25,844 bases of DNA from Acanthaster planci (taxonomy: Eukaryota; Echinodermata; Asteroidea; Valvatida; Acanthasteridae), in the NCBI RefSeq assembly GCF_001949145.1, contig NW_019091415.1, forward strand, positions 1,650,715-1,676,558, read 5' to 3'. This document shows, piece after piece, positions 11,001-19,947 of this stretch (position 1 is the first letter of the stretch; each line of letters opens with the position of its first letter). A model generated the notes under the pieces. It worked only from the letters and a program-made list of their open reading frames with translations. It was not told the origin of the DNA and ran no database searches. A program made the translations under genes and the position numbers.

Positions 11001-11400
11001 TCAACTTTTGCCCGAATTAATCAGTTTATTGAGAAAGAGTCTCTGTTCCTGATACATCTGCCTGTTGATTTCAGTTCTTGACTGTCTCCACTTTCTCTCA
11101 AGTTGTCTCCATGAGCTGTCCGGACTTAATCTAACAGTCGTAGTGTGCTCTGGTGCATGGCGGTCAAACAGAGAGCCCACAATTTGTTCGTAGTTCTGGA
11201 CACAAGCGTTTACATCCAGTGCTACGATATTCGTGTCTGAAAGTTCTGCAGCTGGGTCACCACGAAATGCAACAATGTTGAAAGATTTAAGTTTACTTGT
11301 CTTTATCGAGGCAAGTGATGGCTCATGCTTCTGCATAGACAGCAAACACATGATGGCACAATGGTCGGAAATACCTGGATGAAACAATATATTTGAAACT
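11001..11400 (-). pseudogene. AP-endonuclease carboxyl part of the LINE
   Basis: The frame contains HPGISDHCAIMCLL, matching the SDH motif that closes the apurinic-endonuclease domain of LINE ORF2 proteins (His as catalytic base, Asp orienting it). After it comes a linker with RQLERKWRQSR, a Trp/Arg-rich block typical between endonuclease and reverse transcriptase in this clade. The first three quarters of the endonuclease are missing; the frame upstream of about 11400 does not look like it. Confidence 0.65.
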
Positions 11401-11420
11401 AGATGTACGATGTCCAACAT

Positions 11421-13376
11421 GCAGATTATATTGAACCTTTTTTTGTGCAACTGAAACATGTTTCTTTTGGGCCTTGCAGTGTACTTGTTTTTCAGACCTG
11501 TGTAGAGCCAGTTATTTGCCATTTCAAAAATGGGTATTTTCTGTTTCGCCAAAGCCTGAATTCCGCTTCAGAAATTCAAAGTCCGTTTCATACCTTTGTA
11601 AGCATGAAATGGGAGAGGAAGTTTTAAACTATGCATGGAAACCATTTGCCCAACCACATTGCCCCCCCCCAAAAAAAATAGTAACAGTATTTTTCGGAAA
11701 TATTCTGCAATGGTTCCAACTTTTTTTTAAAATTTCTGTAATGAAACTTAAAAAAAAGAAAATCCAGACAACAAATACTGCACCCCTCACCCCTTGATTC
11801 CCCAAGGGCGCGCGATTGCCAAAACTTGCTACGATCAATCAACGGACAATTCATGTGCCACTCCTGATGTAGGAAATCAGATTACGTACATGTACAGTGA
11901 AAGTCACATAGTAGGTCTTGCATTTAGCAGTCGTTGATCACAATATGTTAATGTTGGACATTGACCCGCCATTTTATTTGGCAGTTGTGTGACAAAATTC
12001 AGAAAGTTAACATTAAATCTGAGCCATAAATGTATGTTTGTGACCAAAAGCTTCACTCTTTATTGAACTCCTCCGAGGGTCCATTCACAAGTTTTTGAAA
12101 AGGGTTTGGTAGACATTTATTTTTTAGTACTTTGCAGAAAGTTTTCTTTACTTTTTAAGCCATTCTTAGAGGGAAATTTTGCAAGTTCCGTTTCAAGCAG
12201 TGGATTCCATTTCAAAGTGTTGATTCTGCAAATTGTGTCCATTTTCCACGATCGCAGAAAATCATTGGCTCTACCTGTGTTGTAGTTGGGTCCACCACTT
12301 CGCAGACGAAGCCCTACAGGTTGACACGGGTGTCCATGTCCAACTGAGTCCGAGTCCTTCAATAAACCAAACTAATGTTCTCATCACACCGTGGCGGGGA
12401 TCTACCCCGGCCAAACCTAAATTTGTTGGAACCTGTCTAAAACCTGTTAGAGTGTAGCTGATCTTCCCAAACCCAAGCTCTCTCCAGATGAGAGGCCACT
12501 CAGAGACTGCCTTAGGGCAAGATAGTAGGTCCATTTGGAGGAAATATACTGCCAATTCTGATGACTGTGGTTACCTTCTGTGAACAACACTATTGCACCT
12601 GCAAGAAATACTCCTTGACAACAGGATTGTTGGCACAATGTGATAGTGATTTATTCAGCAACAATCAAGAAACATACAGTAATAATTGGGACTTGATTGG
12701 GTCTGTTTTATTATCTGGGTGGGTCCTTTAACTACAGTGAGAGATAATTGCCTACTGCTTACATCAGCAGTAAGGGGCCATTCAAAATTAAAAATTTTTG
12801 ATTCTTTCATTCAGTATTATAGTGTGGCCAGGCACTTTGCGCTCTGTCCCCTCTCATACATTTACATGAAATATTTATGAGTAGGGCCAGGAGTGGTGCT
12901 AGGCAACACCCATATGCAGTAGCCCTGATTACCCAGCCACCCACATAGTTAGGTCATTTTCCACTCAGACCCCAGATGAGTAAGATACACTGTGTACATG
13001 CTCCAGTATAGTGACCTCTTTGTCCCTTGCTTTGACCATAGGCCTGCATAGAACCACCTTGCGATCACGCACACCAACTTTGTATTTCTGCAAGCAATAA
13101 AGTTTATACACACTTGTAAACCAAGAACTTCCTGTGTAACAATAGTAAGCATGATGGCGACCATTTGAATGCTGCACATGACCAAATTCCTGTTACAGTG
13201 TTCCTAAAGATTTTGTTCTCAGTATAAAAGTTCTTTCTCCCATCCCTGGCTGCTAAACTGTGTACATTTAACTTGCTTGTAAGTTACAGTGCTCTCATTT
13301 ACAACACTTTGAAATTCAAATATCATGTCCCAGATAAAAACATGCAAAATATTGTCAGGATTTTTTTGTATTACAG
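11421..13376. other. No gene recognised
   Basis: There are homopolymer runs (C8A8 near 11661-11678, T and A runs near 11720-11760) and short overlapping frames on both strands. No motif, tRNA or repeat that I can support. Confidence 0.4.
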
Positions 13377-13426
13377 AGCGGTGCATCAGCTGAAATGGCT
13401 TGTCTTCATGGACCGGCCATTGCTCT
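13377..13426 (+). CDS. Possible short host exon
   Basis: A tract TTTTTTTGTATTACAG ends at 13376 and is followed by 50 bp open in one frame (SGASAEMACLHGPAIA), then GTGAGT at 13427, a good donor. Both splice signals fit, but 50 bp is too short to judge coding character, and the assembly gap 47 bp later prevents following the gene. Confidence 0.3.
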
Positions 13427-13473
13427 GTGAGTCTGGTGACCATCCAACAGAAAATCAGGCTTCCTTGGACTGC

Positions 13474-14430
13474 NNNNNNNNNNNNNNNNNNNNNNNNNNN
13501 NNNNNNNNNNNNNNNNNNNNNNNNNNNNNNNNNNNNNNNNNNNNNNNNNNNNNNNNNNNNNNNNNNNNNNNNNNNNNNNNNNNNNNNNNNNNNNNNNNNN
13601 NNNNNNNNNNNNNNNNNNNNNNNNNNNNNNNNNNNNNNNNNNNNNNNNNNNNNNNNNNNNNNNNNNNNNNNNNNNNNNNNNNNNNNNNNNNNNNNNNNNN
13701 NNNNNNNNNNNNNNNNNNNNNNNNNNNNNNNNNNNNNNNNNNNNNNNNNNNNNNNNNNNNNNNNNNNNNNNNNNNNNNNNNNNNNNNNNNNNNNNNNNNN
13801 NNNNNNNNNNNNNNNNNNNNNNNNNNNNNNNNNNNNNNNNNNNNNNNNNNNNNNNNNNNNNNNNNNNNNNNNNNNNNNNNNNNNNNNNNNNNNNNNNNNN
13901 NNNNNNNNNNNNNNNNNNNNNNNNNNNNNNNNNNNNNNNNNNNNNNNNNNNNNNNNNNNNNNNNNNNNNNNNNNNNNNNNNNNNNNNNNNNNNNNNNNNN
14001 NNNNNNNNNNNNNNNNNNNNNNNNNNNNNNNNNNNNNNNNNNNNNNNNNNNNNNNNNNNNNNNNNNNNNNNNNNNNNNNNNNNNNNNNNNNNNNNNNNNN
14101 NNNNNNNNNNNNNNNNNNNNNNNNNNNNNNNNNNNNNNNNNNNNNNNNNNNNNNNNNNNNNNNNNNNNNNNNNNNNNNNNNNNNNNNNNNNNNNNNNNNN
14201 NNNNNNNNNNNNNNNNNNNNNNNNNNNNNNNNNNNNNNNNNNNNNNNNNNNNNNNNNNNNNNNNNNNNNNNNNNNNNNNNNNNNNNNNNNNNNNNNNNNN
14301 NNNNNNNNNNNNNNNNNNNNNNNNNNNNNNNNNNNNNNNNNNNNNNNNNNNNNNNNNNNNNNNNNNNNNNNNNNNNNNNNNNNNNNNNNNNNNNNNNNNN
14401 NNNNNNNNNNNNNNNNNNNNNNNNNNNNNN
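13474..14430. other. Assembly gap (957 N)
   Basis: An unbroken run of N. Any long frame crossing it is an artefact. Confidence 1.
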
Positions 14431-14605
14431 CCATGTCTTTCTTGCTATTTTTAGCGTAGGAATCAGTTTACCATTCATTATTCTCCTTGTGTGCGTGATG
14501 AAAGTTGTTCCACGTTTGCGGGAAGGCCTGCAGAGATTGCAAATTACTAGTTTTGACGGCCATCTTATATGTGACTCCATAACTCTCATCTACAAAAATA
14601 TTTAA
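14431..14605 (+). other. Short hydrophobic frame next to the gap, uncertain
   Basis: From the gap edge to the stop at 14605 one frame reads VFLAIFSVGISLPFIILLVC followed by a basic stretch with RLREGLQRLQ. This has the form of a membrane helix with a positive cytoplasmic flank. It may be the end of a host membrane protein or an exon, but part of the frame is under the gap and I cannot confirm it. Confidence 0.2.
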
Positions 14606-14917
14606 GGAAAAATTCATACAATTTTAGATGAATTTAGAAAGACTTGGTTTGTGTCTCCACAAAAATCTCAAATGCTTTACAAGCAATCAAAATTACATGT
14701 ATATAAAATCTACAAAAAGTAGACAATTGTACTCAGACTCAAAATGAAACACTAAGACAACACACAAATTCAAAAAGTGGTTATGCCTTAGTCACGTGAA
14801 TTTCTTTTATTTCAGTCAACTTTTCATCTATTATTTTGCCATATACCAATGTCTCTTGGTACCTGGCTATTTTCACCACTACAGAGTGATCAACCACTGG
14901 CCCAACAGGTGCCAGAC
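14606..14917. other. No feature seen
   Basis: A-rich DNA without a supportable gene or repeat. Confidence 0.4.
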
Positions 14918-15960
14918 TCAAGACTTAGCTGGGTACAGAGCCGAAGTGACGGGGGTACTGTACATGGATGTGTAATAAACTCGGTTAGGCGTAACCCAAT
15001 TACCCACATACATACAAAAATCATTCCGTTGAAACGTTGCAATTCCTGCTGATGTAACACTCAGCCAGGAATCTAGCCTCATAAAATTTGTGAGTAGAAA
15101 GTATGCACCAAAGCCTATGCTTTGCAGCTGCATGAGTGTATAGTTCCAGCACGTCATTTGATTGCCAGTCAGAAGCAGCAAATACTGATGTGCCATTATA
15201 GTGAATAAGGATGTCCAACCATGTCAGTAAATCCAATTGTGCATCTCAGGAAACATGAAAACCCTGTGATGCAGTGCCTTGAGGCCCCTAGTTAGTATAA
15301 TTAAGTAGCGCAAAAAGGCCTGGCCCGTTAGAATTGCCTTACACAAGAAAGTAAGGGGACCTAAAGACTGAATTTCAACTAAGGACATTTTGTGCTTACT
15401 CGACACTTTCTGAATTCGATGAGTAATTACATGTACTTGAACCTTCTCTTGGGGAACTCAAAATTGTCCTGCAATTGCATCGATCTCCAGTACTAGTTAT
15501 AGTCTTAACTGGGCCAATTGTTTTCTCGTGCCAAGGGTACTCCAAGCTCTCCGCAAATAGTATTAAATGTATCAAGTAAATGGGCACAATCCACACTCGG
15601 TCTTACCCAAAAGTAAAATCGTCAAGGTAGTGAGTCACATATGCCAAGTTGCAAACCAAGTTAACTCAAAATTTCAAAAATGTGCCAAATTTTTCCAACA
15701 GGAAACACAAATGATACAACTCATTGGTAAGCACCCATCGTAATAGTGCATTCCATCAAATTTAAAACCGAGCAGTTCATAATCATCAGGTGATACAGGA
15801 AGTAGTCGAAAAACAGATTTAAGCAGATTAGCTTTGGCTAATCAATCCCATTATCCAAAATGTGTGGTTAATTGTACTGCTTTATCAAAGGATAAAGCAG
15901 AGATCACAGAGATCTTTATCAATAAGGTCATAACTGATCGTTCCAGCTGGGAAAGATAAG
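14918..15960 (-). pseudogene. Reverse transcriptase/RNase H of a DIRS-type retroelement, decayed
   Basis: On the minus strand, in order: HHLSFPAGTISYDLIDKDL (15900-15965), then after stops a motif-A-like block with LLKSVFRLLPVSPDDYELLG (about 15760-15815), then VTHYLDDFTFG (about 15608-15640), the YxDD catalytic motif, intact. Thumb/connection blocks follow (EKTIGPVKTI, then SLGPLTFLCKAILTGQAFLR at 15224-15400). The RNase H start NGTSVFAASDWQSNDVLELY lies at about 15120-15195. At least five frameshifts or stops separate these. In motif A the expected Asp reads as Asn. The block order and wording fit DIRS/Ngaro-type elements better than Ty3/gypsy; no tyrosine recombinase is seen, though the assembly gap lies downstream. 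Confidence 0.65.
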
Positions 15961-16040
15961 TGGTGAATGAAGTGGTGTTTGTTCGTCTCATGTTTTGTGA
16001 CTAGGCTAATCAACACTCTGTTGCCCCTAACATGTATTGG

Positions 16041-16088
16041 ATCGCACGACAATTTGTGGTCAGTGTCGCACAACAATGCGTGGTCAGG
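16041..16088 (+). repeat. Tandem 24-bp repeat, two units
   Basis: Unit one is 16041-16064 and unit two 16065-16088; 19 of 24 positions agree (A/GTCGCAC, ACAAT, GTGGTCAG). A related GCACGACAATGC string occurs near 16456. Confidence 0.7.
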
Positions 16089-16619
16089 CCAGGAAGCAAG
16101 ACGGCAAGAGTGAGAAAATCTTCGCCTTTTACAGAGAATTCAGGCTTCTCGTATCATGAATATAAATGTAACTCTTTAGAGGATTTACCAATGAGGACTA
16201 CCCTGCCGCCGTCTCAAAGCAGAGTGTGTGCAAATGCAGCATACGTAATATGAAATGGTGCAACACTGGTGCAGGTCATGTGCGAGAAGGCTGGCTGGGG
16301 TGCGTACGGTGCATGCCGGAAGTGTCTCTCGCCTGCGTGTCAGGAGGACAAAACAAGGGAAAAGCAAGAGCAGAGCACTGCAGGTCCATCATCTATGCAC
16401 ATTCATGTAGGGTCGCAAGGGTCAAATGTGATGCATAACTCTAGCAATCATGCAGCACGACAATGCATGAGATAGGGCTCAACTGCATTCAATAGCTTTA
16501 TACACAACAATGCTATAGTGATGAAGAAAACTCTTAGGCATATAAGTGCAACATAGAATAGATAAGAGTAATCCAGAGATACAGAGATATGCATCAATAG
16601 TATCTTAACGTCGTCTGGC
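16089..16619. other. No gene assigned
   Basis: A 68-codon plus frame at 16269-16475 begins MQVMCEKAGWGAYGACRKC and has four Cys within 20 residues, then a Gln/Glu/Lys-rich part. It might be a zinc-binding remnant of the adjoining retroelement. I cannot assign it. Confidence 0.25.
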
Positions 16620-16621
16620 AG

Positions 16622-16838
16622 AGTAGTATTAGATATGGGGTTCCTGGTCATTCACTTTCCCCATACCTATGCGAAGAAAAAGTGCCGTAATTCCCCTATA
16701 CCTACCCGACCTCCTCTCAAAACCCCCACAACCCCCTCCAAGCTCTGCTGGGTATATACCCACCACCTCCCCACAACTCCTCTCCCACCAAGTTTTTACG
16801 ATAAAAACAACAAAATAAATACTACTTATAAAAAGACA
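16622..16838. other. Candidate left terminal region of the element, C-rich on the plus strand
   Basis: TATGGGG (16634-16640) is inverted as CCCCATA (16659-16665). The string TTCCCC(T)ATACCTA(T/C) occurs at about 16657 and again at about 16692. From 16690 to 16800 the plus strand is rich in C and very poor in G, unlike its surroundings. Such skewed, repetitive sequence would suit a terminal inverted repeat, but its partner is not in the window. Confidence 0.35.
16750..16761. promoter_or_regulatory. 12-bp palindrome GGGTATATACCC upstream of the TFIIB-like gene
   Basis: A perfect palindrome with a TATATA centre, 78 bp before the ATG at 16839. A second TATA-like string, TTATAAAAAG, lies at 16827-16835, only a few bases before the same ATG. 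Either could act as a promoter element. Confidence 0.35.
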
Positions 16839-17362
16839 ATGACTCATTATTACCTACCATCACATTTAGAAGAGTTTTACAATTTCATTAACAAAAAACC
16901 TCCTCCAGAAACGTATGTAAAAACCAAAGAAGACACATGCCCACACATCAATAAAAGAATAGAAGATGGATTTGTCAATTGTTACGATTGTTTTCAAAGA
17001 CTACACCCTTATATAGACTTCGAAGTGGAGAATGTACTGTAGGCGGCAAATACAATCAGCGTTTTGTTTATAAAAAGCCCAAATCTAAAACAAACAAAAT
17101 ACTTAAACAACCAGACATTCAATTGACGGAAGAACAAGTGGGCTGCATAGAACACAAACTAAACCGAATATTACCAGGCAAGATCTCTAGAGTCAAACCA
17201 CTTCATGCTTTTATTGCCGTCTGTTATAAAGAATTGTTTACGGACCAAATGGCAGACAAAGTAAAAGACCTATTTCAAGTTTCGGATAAACACTGGAGCA
17301 ACGCCGTTATGAAATATATAAGAAGGTCTTATTTAAAACTGTTTATTATAAAACAAATTTAA
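16839..17362 (+). pseudogene. TFIIB-like transcription factor, frameshifted
   Basis: From ATG 16839 (MTHYYLPSHLEEF) the first frame has a zinc-ribbon-like block, CPHINKRIEDGFVNCYDC, with potential ligands Cys, His, Cys, Cys, followed by IDFEVE, where TFIIB proteins have an Asp/Glu-Trp-Arg stretch. The frame closes at 17042. A second frame (opening about 17010) continues to 17362 with KISRVKPLHAFIAVCYKELF and ends WSNAVMKYIRRSY, resembling a cyclin-like repeat helix with small and aromatic residues. About 150 residues in all, roughly half a cellular TFIIB, with only one cyclin-like repeat. It would recruit RNA polymerase II to the element's promoters. An earlier in-frame Met at 16635 was not used because that extension is Pro/Thr-rich and lies in the terminal region. 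The assignment rests on motif order, and a search is needed for certainty. Confidence 0.55.
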
Positions 17363-17473
17363 ATTAGAAAACGTCATCAATAATTTAAAAGGTGACAAAT
17401 CTGTTAAAGTCAAAAAGTAAGTTTTAATCTGGGATATTTTAATATTACAAAATACACCGAAATTGAATGGCAA

Positions 17474-18536
17474 ATGCAAATTAAAGGAAGTCCAGCACAT
17501 ACAAATGGTAGACCGAGAACCAGACCGAGTGGAGTTAGAGAAGAGCGAGAAATACCTGACCCACCTCTACCAAGCATAGGGTCTAATTTTGATTTGTCTT
17601 CAATAGAAACACGTGGAATTGAACTTGCAATATCGGTGTCAGAATTAGAGGCAGACACGATTGTTTTGTTATATGACATAATAAGAAATTATCTTCAAGC
17701 TAACAACGTAGGGAATCTAGAATAATTTAGTGCCTCAGTTGACCAAAAAATAACTGACCTCAAGAAACAAGAAGAAAATTTGTTAAATTTACGTAGTTCC
17801 TTATATGATTCAAATAATAGAAATAAAGAAGAGTTAGCTATCTTATATGGATATTTAGTGCTTTTGTCACAAGAAAAAATCGCTATTTACGAAGAAGCAC
17901 ACGGTATTGTTTTGGAATTTATTCGAGAAAGATTTTTAGGTGAAAACTCCGACGAAAGAACGAGAACTATTAGAGCCACACAAACCGAACCCAGAGAGGC
18001 CCTTTTAGTTATGGGTTCGAATAATGCCCCGGTCATGCGACGGTTATGCAAGAGAGAAACACCTGGTGATTTTTTGCAAGGAGGAGAACATGGGAGTGTA
18101 GTTATTCCTTCGGGGGTTTTTAACGTAGATTGGTCTGATTTTATTTTTAACGCTATTCCTGGTGTGAGTTTTAAAGTTCACCGTGATTCCAATTTAGTTA
18201 CAATTATGATAACAGATGTAAATCTCAAGATTGCGGTTGGGCAAAGAAGTTATTGAATTTGCCAAGAGGTAGGCTCGTTCCAAATGTTATTTATAAAGGA
18301 AAAATAAACACAAACCCTTTTAAGGAGCTTTGGATACAGTGCCGAGAAATAATCATTTTAATTATTTTAACAGACAACCTTCAGATGTGTTGTGTAGCTT
18401 GTTGGACCCGAGCAAAACCACCGTTAAAACACTTGTAAATGGACGTTTAACAAATTTTGAATTTTCATTAAGAAACGAAAAGGAAGAAATCATTAACAAC
18501 AAAGATAATATAATTGCGATCGAGCTAGACATTTAA
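17474..18536 (+). pseudogene. Unassigned probable virion protein, with stop and frameshifts
   Basis: First frame: ATG 17474, Pro/Arg-rich start (PAHTNGRPRTRPSGV), then a helical part broken by an in-frame TAA at 17723-17725 and continuing to 18256. The part before and after the stop (ELEADTIVLLYDII; KKQEENLLNLRSSLYD) is predicted coiled-coil-like. A second half (GVFNVDWSDFIFNAIPGVSF) looks beta-rich. A shift at about 18255 leads to LPRGRLVPNVIYKGK, and another near 18330 to LVNGRLTNFEFSLRNEKEE, ending at 18536. Total about 350 residues. The length, beta-rich carboxyl half and place beside the capsid block suggest a structural protein, perhaps the minor capsid (penton) protein that Polintons usually encode, but I see no motif that proves it. 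Confidence 0.45.
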
Positions 18537-18554
18537 AAAAATGGTATATAATAA

Positions 18555-19040
18555 AAAAGAGATGACAGTAACATTTATCCTACGCTAGAGTTAAACAGCA
18601 CCGAAGCGGCAGAAACTAAAGTTTACAGACTCCAAAAGATCGAAGATATCAAATTGCAAATCTTATGGGAGCGTAATGCACGTGAGACTTCTTACAAAAA
18701 GATTAAATGAGTGCTCACCACGCTCAATTATGTAGAATACGGAGTTGAAGTATTGGGTGCCACATCAGCCGCGATAGGTATCCTTGCTTTAATGGGGAGC
18801 ATTACTTCACCCATTGGAGTAGTGATGGAAGGTATCGCTATTGGTGCATTTGGATGTTATGCGTTGGTTAAATACGCGATTCGCAGATTTGCTCACAAAA
18901 CCAAGAAACACGACCAAATCAGAATGCTTTGCGACGCCGAGCTCAACATGATCGAGGAATACATCTCTCGCGCTATTGATGACGTGTCTCAAGAAGAATT
19001 TGTTTTAATTTTGTCTGAACTTAAGAATTTAATGAAATGA
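18555..19040 (+). pseudogene. Two-helix membrane protein, one in-frame stop
   Basis: The frame is open from 18555 to an in-frame TGA at 18708-18710 and then to 19040. Before the stop is a charged helix (KVYRLQKIEDIKLQILWERN). After it two Gly/Ala-rich hydrophobic segments follow (EVLGATSAAIGILALMGSI and GVVMEGIAIGAFGCYALV), then a basic stretch (RRFAHKTKKHD) and an acidic helical tail ending LILSELKNLMK. This is a helix-hairpin membrane protein of about 150 residues. The true start is unclear: ATGs at 18541 and 18562 are out of frame, so a small indel probably removed the start. The stop overlaps the next ATG as ATGA. Function unknown. Confidence 0.5.
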
Positions 19041-19315
19041 GAGAACAGATTCGCTCCAAGACGAGCGCCAAATTGGAAGAATTTAAGATGAACAAAGAAG
19101 AATTTGACCGTCAAGTCAAAGTAAAAGCAGAAGTCATATTGCCAATGCACGGGCAAAAGATTAAAAAAAAGACCTTATGAAAAAACTTGGCAAATAACAA
19201 GTATGTCTCTTATTTGGCAGATTCTGAAGAGGAACAACCACCTTTATACGGATATGTGAAACCCACTGCGCCCCCTTTTTTAAAATCTTTATTTAAAAGA
19301 TGGGAGCTAACTTAA
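19037..19315 (+). pseudogene. Small basic/acidic protein with a PPLY motif, one in-frame stop
   Basis: The ATG at 19037 overlaps the previous stop as ATGA. A Lys/Glu-rich helix (SAKLEEFKMNKEEFDRQVKV) runs to an in-frame TGA at 19178-19180, and the same frame continues with ADSEEEQPPLYGYVKPTAPP to a stop at 19313. PPxY is a known late-domain motif that binds WW-domain ubiquitin ligases in enveloped viruses; here it is only suggestive. The segment could instead be the carboxyl end of the preceding membrane protein reached by a frameshift at 19037. Confidence 0.4.
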
Positions 19316-19460
19316 GTCAATTAGCGATTGTGGTTAATGAAGACAATTGGTTTCTGCCGAGTTTCCGAATTTAACTTTGGCTTTTAAGTTACCAAAAATG
19401 AAAACAGACGAAGCGGTCAACCGTTGGACATCCTATGCAGTTTTATCAAAACTAGCTTAA
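19300..19460 (+). pseudogene. Small ORF with MGANLS amino terminus, frameshifted
   Basis: The ATG at 19300 overlaps the end of the preceding gene by 16 bases in another frame. MGANLSQLAI fits the MGxxxS consensus for N-myristoylation, which anchors many viral matrix-type proteins to membranes. The frame stops at 19374, but a +2 frame opening at about 19350 continues with NLTLAFKLPKMKTDEAVNRW to 19460. About 53 residues if read across the shift. Function unknown. Confidence 0.35.
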
Positions 19461-19502
19461 TTTTGCGGTTTATTATTTTAATTTATCTTGTTGGACTGCA
19501 TC

Positions 19503-19814
19503 ATGCTTATACCTAGCGACGACATATTTGACACGTTGCATAACAACTACGACCACCGCAAGTTCATTGACATGTGCCGTCTGTATAACGTTGATCAAAG
19601 CAAGTCGTTTAAACAAACGCGAGATACATTGAGCAACAGATTGGGGACAGCTTTTTATAAATATGATGGAAAAGGTGGTGGTTTTGCTTCAGACAATCCT
19701 AACAAAATTGAAGCTTTCAGAAACTGTGCTGCTGGCTCTGGAAACTTACCAGGAAAAAACTATGTCAAAACAATTGCGAGTAAGGAAGAACAAAAAATAG
19801 GTCAAAGCACATGA
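19503..19814 (+). CDS. Intact 103-codon ORF of the element, function unknown
   Basis: ATG 19503 (MLIPSDDIFDTLHNNYDHRK) to the stop at 19812-19814, without any break. An in-frame TTG 15 bases upstream is not needed. The protein is soluble and charged, with DMCRLYNVDQSKSFKQTRD, a Gly-rich turn (KYDGKGGGFAS) and a polar carboxyl end. It has no signal or membrane segment and I know no family. It is one of the few frames in the element without a disruption, although every neighbour is broken, which may be chance because it is short. Confidence 0.45.
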   Translation: MLIPSDDIFDTLHNNYDHRKFIDMCRLYNVDQSKSFKQTRDTLSNRLGTAFYKYDGKGGGFASDNPNKIEAFRNCAAGSGNLPGKNYVKTIASKEEQKIGQST

Positions 19815-19921
19815 AACCAGCCAGTCTTAGGGGAAAATTAAAGTGTGATGTGCATATTTCAAGCGTACAAATGCAGGTTTAACATATACATGTATGTTTT
19901 TGGGCACTGATCATCGAACTG

Positions 19922-19929
19922 TATAAAAA
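19922..19929 (+). promoter_or_regulatory. TATA box upstream of the gene at 19948
   Basis: TATAAAAA lies about 26 bp before the opening of the next frame, the usual distance from TATA to transcription start in animal and viral promoters. A TATATAAT string (18546-18552) occupies a similar place before the membrane-protein gene. Confidence 0.4.
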
Positions 19930-19947
19930 GTGTCTTTTATTGAATAG

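Larger units (their letters stand above)
9574..11420 (-). mobile_element. L2/CR1-like non-LTR retrotransposon, decayed
   Basis: Minus-strand fragments appear in the order expected for one element: endonuclease carboxyl part (11001-11400), reverse transcriptase (10055-10662), carboxyl-terminal tail (9641-10030) and a 3' untranslated end (9574-9640). Frameshifts separate them. The element is 5'-truncated, since only the last part of the endonuclease is present, and has an internal deletion in the reverse transcriptase. The 3' end resembles the repeat at 5732-5830. Confidence 0.75.

Noticed and set aside
13219-14605. Frames of 340-456 codons across this region on both strands
   Set aside because: They run through the 957-N gap; the central part is unknown sequence, so the frames are artefacts.
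14849-15052. 67-codon plus ORF with a possible splice acceptor before it
   Set aside because: Much of it is antisense to the RNase H remnant, and the splice signals are weak.
16635-16838. Earlier start of the TFIIB-like protein at 16635
   Set aside because: The extra 68 residues are Pro/Thr-rich translation of the C-rich terminal segment and resemble no domain.
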